Source: Bradyrhizobium canariense (GTDB taxonomy: Bacteria > Pseudomonadota > Alphaproteobacteria > Rhizobiales > Xanthobacteraceae). From it: 64,000 bases of DNA. A program made the position numbers and the translations under genes. How positions within the stretch are numbered: position 1 is the stretch's first letter; each line of letters begins with the position of its first letter. This document shows positions 34,333 to 41,536 of this stretch, in pieces. The stretch is from the NCBI RefSeq assembly GCF_018130465.1, contig NZ_JAFCKJ010000015.1, positions 62,001 to 126,000 of the forward strand, given 5' to 3'. The notes beneath the pieces are model-generated. The model did no database searches, was not told the DNA's origin, and saw only the letters and a program-made list of their open reading frames with translations.

Positions 34333-35183
34333 TGCGTTCGATGCTGTTCGTGCCGGGCGACTCCCCGCGCAAATTCGAGAAGGCCAGTGAAGGCAAGGCC
34401 GACGCGCTGATCATCGATCTCGAAGATTCCGTCGTCACCGACAAGAAGCCGGAGGCGCGCGGGTTGACGCTGGCGATGCTGAAGGGCCGTAACAAGTCCC
34501 ATCAGCTCTATGTCCGCGTCAACGCCCTCGACACCGGCATGACCCTCGCTGACCTCGCCGCGGTAATTCCAGGCAAGCCCGACGGCATCGTGCTGCCGAA
34601 ATCGCAGGGCGGCGACGACGTGCGGCAGGTCGCGACCTGGCTCGAAGCTTTGGAAGCTGCGGCTGGTATCGCAATCGGTTCAACGCGCATCGTCTGCGTC
34701 GCGACCGAAACCGCAGGATCGATCTTCGGGCTCGGCAGCTACAAGGGCTGCTCCCCTCGCCTCGCGGGCCTGATGTGGGGCGCGGAAGATCTTTCGGCCT
34801 CGCTCGGCGCCACTGAAAAAGCGTCAGGCGGCGTGTTCCACAGCCCTTATCGTCTGGCACGCGATCTCTGCCTGATGGCGGCCGCTGCGGCCGAGGTCGC
34901 GCCGATCGACACCGTCTATACCGACATCGACAATCTGGCGGGCCTGGAGCAGGAAACGCGCGCCGCGCGGCGCGATGGATTCTCGGCAAAGGCGCTGATC
35001 CATCCCAAGCATGTCGATGTCGTTAACGCCGCCTTCGAGCCGACCGAGGCCGAGCGCAATTGGGCGGAGAAGGTGATCGCGGCGTTCGCGAGCAATCCGA
35101 ACTCCGGCACGTTGCGTCTCGACGGCCAGATGATCGACAAGCCGCATCTTCGCGCCGCGAAGAAGATCCTCGGCCAGCCCTAG
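34332..35183 (+). CDS. CitE-like CoA-ester lyase (HpcH/HpaI family)
   Basis: 283 residues. MRSMLFVPGDSPRKFEKASE, IIDLEDSV, LYVRVNALDT (substrate Arg), VATETAGSIFGL and GLMWGAEDLSASLGA (metal-binding Glu/Asp) are all typical of stand-alone CitE-like lyases such as citramalyl-CoA or malyl-CoA lyase. It would cleave the hydrated CoA ester to acetyl-CoA and an oxo acid. It is coupled to the MaoC gene, with IclR 20 bp downstream. Confidence 0.9.
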   Translation: MRSMLFVPGDSPRKFEKASEGKADALIIDLEDSVVTDKKPEARGLTLAMLKGRNKSHQLYVRVNALDTGMTLADLAAVIPGKPDGIVLPKSQGGDDVRQVATWLEALEAAAGIAIGSTRIVCVATETAGSIFGLGSYKGCSPRLAGLMWGAEDLSASLGATEKASGGVFHSPYRLARDLCLMAAAAAEVAPIDTVYTDIDNLAGLEQETRAARRDGFSAKALIHPKHVDVVNAAFEPTEAERNWAEKVIAAFASNPNSGTLRLDGQMIDKPHLRAAKKILGQP

Positions 35184-35203
35184 ATCAGGACGCAAGCCTC
35201 ACC

Positions 35204-35944
35204 ATGATCGTTCGCCAAGCCGCCAACGTCCTGGAGATCATGGAATTCTTCGCGCAGACGAGGAAGCCGGCGACGCTTGCCGAGATCGCCGATCATTTCG
35301 GCTGGCCCCGTTCGTCGACCTTCAACCTGCTCGCGACGCTGTCGGAGAAAGGCTATCTCTACGAACCGCGGCCGCGCGCCGGCTTCTATCCGACGCCACG
35401 CTGGCTGGCGATGGCGCGGATGATCTCCGAGGTCGAGCCGTTGCCGCCATGGACGCATACGCTGGTGACCGACCTCTCGGCCGAGACCGGCGAGACCGCC
35501 TCCATCGTGGCGCCGGCCGGCGTGATGGCCGTGTTCATCGACGTCGTCGAGTCCAAGGCAGCGATCCGTTATTTCGCCACCATCGGCCACCGCGTGCCGA
35601 TCCATGCCACGGCAAGCGGTCGCGCGCTGCTGCTGCAATACTCGCAGGAGGAGCGCGACTCCGTCTATCGCAAGATCGAGTTCAAGCAATACGGCCCGTC
35701 CACGCCGATCAGCATCGAAGCAGTCGAGACCGAGCTGCGCAACTCGATCCAACGCGGCTACTGCCAGAGTTTTGGCGACTACAGTCGCGATCTCGCCGGT
35801 GCAGCGATCCCGCTGCCGATCAGCGATCGCAGACTTTCGGTTGTCGTCGCGGGCCCTGAGTTCCGGATCGGGCCGAAGGTCGAGGAAGTCGCGGCGCTGA
35901 TCGCACGGACGGTCGATCGGCTGCGGCCGAAGGCGGCGGCGTAA
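35204..35944 (+). CDS. IclR-family transcriptional regulator of the 25448-35183 module
   Basis: 246 residues from ATG 35204. The winged helix is ATLAEIADHFGWPRSSTFNL followed by LSEKGYLYEPRPRAG; the C-terminal effector domain has RVPIHATASGRALLL and RDLAGAAIPLPISDRRLS. Last gene of the rightward operon. It probably controls both divergent operons through the AT-rich gap at 32404-32631, with an intermediate of the pathway as effector. Confidence 0.92.
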   Translation: MIVRQAANVLEIMEFFAQTRKPATLAEIADHFGWPRSSTFNLLATLSEKGYLYEPRPRAGFYPTPRWLAMARMISEVEPLPPWTHTLVTDLSAETGETASIVAPAGVMAVFIDVVESKAAIRYFATIGHRVPIHATASGRALLLQYSQEERDSVYRKIEFKQYGPSTPISIEAVETELRNSIQRGYCQSFGDYSRDLAGAAIPLPISDRRLSVVVAGPEFRIGPKVEEVAALIARTVDRLRPKAAA

Positions 35945-35951
35945 GCTGACC

Positions 35952-36368
35952 TCAGTCGAATCCTTGAACCGGCGGCGTCGTGGTCTGCGCGGGCACCGCA
36001 GGAGCAGCTTGAACGGGCTGCACCGCAGGCGCGGCTTGAACCGGCGGATTGCTGGCAGCTCTCATCCGGCCGTTCGCATCCATCGCCTCGCGTGTGCGCG
36101 GCGGAGCGCCGGTCGCGGCCGCACGGTACGCCTCCCGACGCGGCGGCTGCCGATGTCTTGCCGAGCGTGAATCTCTCGCGCCCCAGGACCGCGCGATTGC
36201 AGGTCCGGCGGTATAACCGACCACCGCGCCCGCGACGGCACCGATCGGACCCAGCACGACGGCGCCTGACACGGCTCCCAACGCCGCAGCACCAGCGCGC
36301 TCCTGCGCGACGGCGCTCGCAGGCACGCTAGCCAGCATCACGACGGCGGTGATCAGAGCTTTGTTCAT
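35952..36368 (-). CDS. Secreted glycine-rich protein with Pro/Ala-rich tail, 138 aa
   Basis: From ATG 36368 there is a Sec signal peptide (MNKALITAVVMLASVPASAV then AQ), then a glycine-zipper-like hydrophobic stretch (GAVSGAVVLGPIGAVAGAVV then GYTAGPAI) and a tail with repeated PPVQAAPAVQPVQAAPAVP. Similar proteins are common in rhizobia and unassigned. It probably sits in the periplasm or envelope. Confidence 0.75.
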   Translation of the reverse strand: MNKALITAVVMLASVPASAVAQERAGAAALGAVSGAVVLGPIGAVAGAVVGYTAGPAIARSWGARDSRSARHRQPPRREAYRAAATGAPPRTREAMDANGRMRAASNPPVQAAPAVQPVQAAPAVPAQTTTPPVQGFD

Positions 36369-36518
36369 CGGAGCGCCTCCCTCACGGGAGTGACTCATAC
36401 TTAAATATGGCTGCACGAGGTTTGTTCGTTGCCCAACACAGGGCAATCGTCGATGGAACTCCGGCAATTCAAAGGCCCCTGCCTTCAGATCGTGGTCCCA
36501 GCGGAGGCAGATCGGCAA

Positions 36519-37310
36519 CTACGGCGCGACCTTGTCGCTGGTAAATCCGTTACCGTCGAGCGCGCTTCGCACCGTGCCATCCGCCTTGGCCTCGTCGAGG
36601 AAATGCGCGGCCCAGGCCTTTGCCGCGGCCTTGCCCTTGGGAACGACCACGACCACGCCTGTCGACTGGATCACTTGGTCGAGCACCCTCGTTCCAGGCA
36701 GCTTTCGCGAGAGGTCTTCCAAGGCGCCCATGCCCATCGCGAGAGCATCGAGCTCGCCCTTGCCGATCAGCTCAGCCGCCTCTTCCGGCTTCACGAACTT
36801 TGTCAGCTTCGCCTGCTTCAGCGACCTCTCGACCGTGCGTGACGTCGACGTCCCCTCGATGCAGCCGACACGCATCCCGGCACGATCGACATCGGCAACG
36901 GAGCGGATGTCCGAACCGGCGCGAACGAGATAACCGCTCATATAGGCGACGTAAGCGGGTCCCTGGTCCACGAACTGCTCGCGCTTGACGTCCGCCGGCA
37001 TGAAGGAGAGGTCCCAGACGTCCTTGCCGCTGGCGGCGGCGATCTCGTCGGAGCTCTGGTATTCGACGAGCAGGAGCGGAACGTGCAGCTTGTCGGCAGC
37101 GGCCTTGGCGAGTTCGACGGTGACGCCGCGCGGCTTTCCGGTTGAAGGATCACGCGTTGTCCAGAACGCCGACGCGGCGGGGCCGACGGCCACCGCCACG
37201 CGCAGCGCTCCCGTGGGGGCGACGTCGCTCTTGCCTTCAGCGTTTCCCGTTACTGCGCTGGTGACAGCAAAGGCCAGCCCCAACGTGGCGACCATGGCAT
37301 ACCGCAACAT
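36519..37310 (-). CDS. Periplasmic solute-binding protein, family 3 (orphan)
   Basis: 263 residues from ATG 37310 (GGGAG six bases upstream), with a Sec signal peptide (MLRYAMVATLGLAFAVTSAV). GKPRGVTVELAKAAADKLHV, WDLSFMPADVKREQFVDQGP and AGMRVGCIEGTSTSRTVERS follow the amino-acid-binding protein pattern. No permease or ATPase gene is adjacent; it is 29 bp downstream of a putative exported FAA hydrolase, with which it is probably co-transcribed. Confidence 0.85.
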   Translation of the reverse strand: MLRYAMVATLGLAFAVTSAVTGNAEGKSDVAPTGALRVAVAVGPAASAFWTTRDPSTGKPRGVTVELAKAAADKLHVPLLLVEYQSSDEIAAASGKDVWDLSFMPADVKREQFVDQGPAYVAYMSGYLVRAGSDIRSVADVDRAGMRVGCIEGTSTSRTVERSLKQAKLTKFVKPEEAAELIGKGELDALAMGMGALEDLSRKLPGTRVLDQVIQSTGVVVVVPKGKAAAKAWAAHFLDEAKADGTVRSALDGNGFTSDKVAP

Positions 37311-37339
37311 GTTGCACTCCCGGTCTGGGGCTCGATCAA

Positions 37340-38137
37340 TCAGACGATCTTGATCGACATGTCCGGCAAGCCGTCGAGCTTGCACAGGAGCACGTCGCCC
37401 TTCACGACGGGACCGACATTCTCCGGCGTGCCGGAATAGATGATGTCGCCGGCCTTGAGCTCGAAAGCTTCCGACAGTTTTGCGATCTGCTCGGCCACGC
37501 TCCAGATCATCTTGCTGAGATCCGAGCTCTGCTTCACCGTCCCGTTGATCGCCAGCGAAATGGCGCCCTTGTCGAAATGGCCGGTCTTGCTGGCCGGATG
37601 GATCGGGCCGATCACCGCGGCGTGGTCAAAGCTCTTGCCGATCTCCCACGGCTTCTTTTCCGCGGCCATGCCGTTCTGGAGATCGCGCCGGGTCATGTCG
37701 AGGCCGAGCGCGTAGCCATAGACATGGTCGAGCGCCTTCTCGGCCGGGATGTTGGAGCCGCCGGACTTGAGCGCGGCGACCAGCTCGACCTCGTGGTGAT
37801 AGTTCTTGGTCAGCGACGGATAGGGATGATCGGCGACCTCGCCCACAGCAACGTTCTGGATTGCGTCGGTCGGCTTCTGGAAGAAGAACGGTGGCTCGCG
37901 GTTCGGGTCCGAGCCGCGCTCGATCGCGTGCGCCGCGTAGTTGCGCCCGATGCAGTAGATGCGGCGGACCTGGAACACCTGGGTTTCGCCGACGATTGGG
38001 ATCGCGACCATCGGCACCGGAAAGATCGGCTTCGACCCGGCCTGCCCCGCAGCCGGCGTTGCTTCGGCGATTGAAGCAGCACTTGCCGCCGCGGCAATTG
38101 CAAGCAACTCTCGTCGCGTTGGTGAGGTCTCTTTCAT
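37340..38137 (-). CDS. Fumarylacetoacetate hydrolase-family protein with Tat-like signal
   Basis: 265 residues. The N-terminus SPTRRELLAIAAAASAASIA followed by EATPAAGQA is a twin-arginine signal peptide. The FAA_hydrolase domain shows RIYCIGRNYAAHAIERGSDP, PFFFQKPTDAI, YHHEVELVAAL (metal Glu residues), YALGLDMTRRDLQ and DIIYSGTPENVGPV. Family members normally hydrolyse or decarboxylate small oxo acids in the cytoplasm, so export would be unusual. It is divergent from the LysR gene. Confidence 0.88.
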   Translation of the reverse strand: MKETSPTRRELLAIAAAASAASIAEATPAAGQAGSKPIFPVPMVAIPIVGETQVFQVRRIYCIGRNYAAHAIERGSDPNREPPFFFQKPTDAIQNVAVGEVADHPYPSLTKNYHHEVELVAALKSGGSNIPAEKALDHVYGYALGLDMTRRDLQNGMAAEKKPWEIGKSFDHAAVIGPIHPASKTGHFDKGAISLAINGTVKQSSDLSKMIWSVAEQIAKLSEAFELKAGDIIYSGTPENVGPVVKGDVLLCKLDGLPDMSIKIV

Positions 38138-38189
38138 GTTTCGTGCTCCCTTTTATGTTCATTGGGCGCATCATGCGCGCCGGGCCGCC

Positions 38190-38205
38190 TGATAATCGAT
38201 ATTCA
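38190..38205. promoter_or_regulatory. Candidate LysR-type operator
   Basis: TGATAATCGATATTCA is an imperfect dyad (12 of 16 positions symmetric) in the 199-bp gap between the FAA hydrolase-family gene and the divergent LysR gene. The arrangement suits a LysR-regulated pair. Confidence 0.35.
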
Positions 38206-38336
38206 GTATGCCAGCAACGCTGGACTGGCACGGCGTCTAATTGATGAGAACAAGCCCGCCTGCGGCCTAGACATTCAAGCCTGCCACCTTAGCCTAGCAT
38301 GGAACTTGCATAAATTCTGGGCGACATGGACGCCAC

Positions 38337-39236
38337 ATGAACCTCATCAGTCTCGACATCCGCATGCTCCGGTCGCTGATCTCGGTGGTCGAGACCGGCA
38401 GCATTACCGAGACCGCGCGCCGGCTGGGCCGCACCCAGCCGGCGATCACCTTGCAATTGCAGCGGCTGGAGGAGCTCACCGGCAAGCAATTGTTCGAGCA
38501 TGCCGGCCGCCGGCTGACGCTGAGCGAGGATGGCACCACTGTTCTCACCTACGCCAAATCCATCCTCCGGTTGCATGACGAATTGATTTCGCAACTGGCG
38601 TCACAGGAGATCGAGGGTCAGGTCGTGCTCGGCACGCCCGACCTCTATGCCGCCTTCATGCTGCCGCAGATCCTCAGCGTGTTCCGAAAATCCTTCCCGC
38701 GCGTTCAGGTCGAGCTCAATTGCGCGCTCTCGACGCCGCTGGTGGGCCTCGTCAAGCGCGGCGATGTCGACATCGCGCTCGTCACCCGCATGAACGATTT
38801 TACGGGCGGCCAAGTGGTACGGCGCGAGCAACTGGTCTGGATGACCGGCGAGCAGTCCGCCGCGCACCAGGAACGGCCCATTCCGCTGGCGCTGCTGCCG
38901 CCCGGCAACATCTACCGCGACTACGCGATCGACACGCTGGAACGCGCGAATCTGCGCTGGCGCATCGCCTGCGTCAGCGAAAGCGTCGGCGGCCTCCAGG
39001 CAGCCGCCTTCGCCGGCATGGCCGTGACCGTACTCGGCCGCAGCGCGCTGGTGCCTGCGATGCGCGAGATCGGCCCCAACGAGGGCCTGCCACCGCTGCC
39101 GAAGATCGAGCTGCTGCTCTACAAGTCGAGCGGCGCGACCTCGAAGGCGGCGACCGCCCTGCACGACTATCTCGCGCACTATTTGCGCCTCGACGAAGAA
39201 CTCAGCGGCCGCGGCGCGCCGATCGAGCTGTCTTAG
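38337..39236 (+). CDS. LysR-family transcriptional regulator
   Basis: 299 residues. The N-terminal HTH is DIRMLRSLISVVETGSITET then ARRLGRTQPAITLQLQRLEE, followed by the effector domain (GQVVLGTPDLYAAFMLPQIL; GDVDIALVTRM). Divergent from the FAA hydrolase-family gene, its likeliest target, and convergent with the amidase gene with a one-base gap. It could also control the molybdenum hydroxylase operon. Confidence 0.93.
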   Translation: MNLISLDIRMLRSLISVVETGSITETARRLGRTQPAITLQLQRLEELTGKQLFEHAGRRLTLSEDGTTVLTYAKSILRLHDELISQLASQEIEGQVVLGTPDLYAAFMLPQILSVFRKSFPRVQVELNCALSTPLVGLVKRGDVDIALVTRMNDFTGGQVVRREQLVWMTGEQSAAHQERPIPLALLPPGNIYRDYAIDTLERANLRWRIACVSESVGGLQAAAFAGMAVTVLGRSALVPAMREIGPNEGLPPLPKIELLLYKSSGATSKAATALHDYLAHYLRLDEELSGRGAPIELS

Positions 39237-39237
39237 C

Positions 39238-40713
39238 TTACGCTTTCTGGCGCAGCGCCATCTGCGGCCAGAATTTTGCCCAGGGCTGCGCCGCTTCGAA
39301 CGCGGCGGCGATGCGGAAAATGGTCGGCTCGTCGAGCCAGCGCGCCACGATCTGCAAGCCGATCGGCAGACCATCGCGATCGAAGCCGCAAGGCAGCGTC
39401 GCCGCCGGAAGGCCGGCGAGATTGATCGGCCAGGTGAAGGGCGACCAGCCCAGATGCGGATCGACCTTGCTGCCGTCGATCGTGTCGACGCCGATCCGGC
39501 CGGCTTCGAACGCGGTCACCGCGACCGTCGGCGTCACCAGCGCATCGACGCGCTCGAAAAGCTTCAGGAAGCCGCTGCGAGCCTGACCGCGACGATACCC
39601 CGCTTCGATATAGTCCGAGCCGCTGTAGCGCCGGCCGGCACTGATGACATCAAGATAATCTGCTTCGGAGCCGGCGAGATCGGCCGTGGTCCTGGTTGCG
39701 ACCGCAGCCGCCTGTTCGGTAAAGGCGATCGGCTTCAGCGTGTGCTCCAAAATGCCGGGATCGAGGCCCGGACCATCCATGGTGACCTGCGCGCCGCAAG
39801 CATCGAGAATGGCCAGCGCCTTGCCGAACGCCGCGCGCACCTCGGGGCTGACGGCGGCGTAGCCGAGATCGACGCTGGCGCCGATACGAATGCCGTTCAA
39901 CGGCTCGGCGTTCGTATCGAACCGCCGCGCCGCCACCGGCAGGCTCGCGGGATCGCGCAGGTCGTAGCCGGCGATGATCTCCAGTGTCAGCGCGGCATCC
40001 GTGACCGTGCGCGTGATCGGCCCGGTATGCGCAAGCGAGCCCCAGGACGGTGGCGAGAAGCCGGGCGAGCGCGGCACCAGGCCAAAGGTCGGCTTGAGGC
40101 CGAACACACCGCAAAAGGACGAGGGCACGCGGATCGAGCCGACGCCGTCGGTTCCGATCGCGATCGGACCGCAGCCTGCGGCAACGCCCGCCGCCGCGCC
40201 GCCGCTCGATCCGCCGCTGGTGCGACCGGGGTTCCAGGGATTGCGCGTGGTACCGGTGACCGGGCTGTCCGCCGTCAACTTGTAACCGGACTCGCAGGTC
40301 GTGGTCTTGCAGGTGACGATCGCACCCGCCTGCTTCAGCGACGAGACAACCGCCGCGTCGACGTCAGGCACGAATGCCTTGTTCATCGGCGAGCCGCCAT
40401 AAGCCGGCACGCCTGCGACAAAGACGAGGTCCTTGATCGTGACGGGTACACCGGCGAGCGGCCCCTGGGGCTCGCCGGCGCGCATCTCCCTGGTGAGACG
40501 ATCGGCCTCCGCCCTCGCCTGCTCGTACATCGGCGTCACCACCGCGTTGCAGGTCTCGTTCGTCACCTCCAGCGCGGCAATGGTGTCGTCGACGACATCG
40601 CGCGGAGTGAACGCCTTGCGCCGGTAGCCGGCCAGGATCTCGGTTGCGGAAAGCGAGCCAAGGCCAGTCGGCGCCGGCGGGAAGGCCGTTCGGCCGGAAC
40701 CATCAGTCATCAT
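39238..40713 (-). CDS. Amidase (amidase-signature family)
   Basis: 491 residues from the tandem ATG at 40713/40710. The catalytic triad is visible: Lys in PVTIKDLVFVAG, cis-Ser in GRTSGGSSGGAAAG and nucleophile Ser in IGTDGVGSIRVPSS. It hydrolyses a carboxamide to acid and ammonia. Last gene of the leftward eight-gene operon that begins with an ABC importer and includes a molybdenum hydroxylase, so it probably acts on the hydroxylated product. Confidence 0.93.
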   Translation of the reverse strand: MMTDGSGRTAFPPAPTGLGSLSATEILAGYRRKAFTPRDVVDDTIAALEVTNETCNAVVTPMYEQARAEADRLTREMRAGEPQGPLAGVPVTIKDLVFVAGVPAYGGSPMNKAFVPDVDAAVVSSLKQAGAIVTCKTTTCESGYKLTADSPVTGTTRNPWNPGRTSGGSSGGAAAGVAAGCGPIAIGTDGVGSIRVPSSFCGVFGLKPTFGLVPRSPGFSPPSWGSLAHTGPITRTVTDAALTLEIIAGYDLRDPASLPVAARRFDTNAEPLNGIRIGASVDLGYAAVSPEVRAAFGKALAILDACGAQVTMDGPGLDPGILEHTLKPIAFTEQAAAVATRTTADLAGSEADYLDVISAGRRYSGSDYIEAGYRRGQARSGFLKLFERVDALVTPTVAVTAFEAGRIGVDTIDGSKVDPHLGWSPFTWPINLAGLPAATLPCGFDRDGLPIGLQIVARWLDEPTIFRIAAAFEAAQPWAKFWPQMALRQKA

Positions 40714-40727
40714 CAACCCTAAAAGAG

Positions 40728-41525
40728 CTAGCTGAGCGCCGCGTCGACGGCGCGCTTGGCCATGACCGTGACGAGATGTGCACGGTAGTCGGCTTCGGCG
40801 TGGATATCGGAGGTGAGACCGTCGGTGTCGATCCTGATCGCCGCGATCGCGGACGGATCGAAATTTTGCGACAGCGCTTCTTCCATCGGGGGAACGCGGA
40901 ATACGCCGGAGCCTGCTCCGGTCACGGCCACGCGAACGCCATCGGCGAATTTCGCGACGAACACGCCGACCAGCGCATAGCGCGACGCCGGCGCCTTGAA
41001 CTTGGCGTAGCCCGCCTTGAACGGCACCGGAAAGCGGATCGCCGTGATGATCTCGCCAGGTTCTAGCGCGGTCTCGAACAGGCCACGGAAGAACCCGTCG
41101 GCCGCGATCTCGCGTGTGCTGGTGACGACGGTGGCGCCAAGACCGAGCACACCCGCCGGATAATCGGCCGCCGGATCGTTGTTCGCGACCGATCCGCCGA
41201 TGGTGCCACGGATGCGTACGGCGGGATCGCCGATCATCGAGGCCAGCGCGGCGAGACCGGGAATCTTTGCCTGCACCAGCTTCGAGGCAGCCACCACCGC
41301 ATGCGGCGTCATCGCGCCAATGGTGACGGTGGCGCCGTCGTCGGTGATACCCTTGAGGTTCTCGAGCCTCGACAGGTCGATCAAGGCAGGCGGACTGGCC
41401 AGCCGCTGCTTCAGCGTCGGGATCAGCGTCATGCCGCCGGCGACGAGCTTGCTGTCCTCGATCGAGGTCAGCAGTTTTGCAGCGTCGGGAATCCGGCCCG
41501 GCTGGTGATAGGCGAACGGCTTCAT
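40728..41525 (-). CDS. Molybdenum hydroxylase FAD-binding (medium) subunit, CoxM-like
   Basis: 265 residues from ATG 41525, preceded by GGAGG. FAD-binding motifs AGGMTLIPTLKQRL and TIGGSVANNDPAADYP are typical of the xanthine dehydrogenase/CO dehydrogenase family. It passes electrons between the [2Fe-2S] subunit and the external acceptor. It follows the large-subunit gene by 11 bp. Confidence 0.93.
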   Translation of the reverse strand: MKPFAYHQPGRIPDAAKLLTSIEDSKLVAGGMTLIPTLKQRLASPPALIDLSRLENLKGITDDGATVTIGAMTPHAVVAASKLVQAKIPGLAALASMIGDPAVRIRGTIGGSVANNDPAADYPAGVLGLGATVVTSTREIAADGFFRGLFETALEPGEIITAIRFPVPFKAGYAKFKAPASRYALVGVFVAKFADGVRVAVTGAGSGVFRVPPMEEALSQNFDPSAIAAIRIDTDGLTSDIHAEADYRAHLVTVMAKRAVDAALS

Positions 41526-41536
41526 TGTTATCCTCC

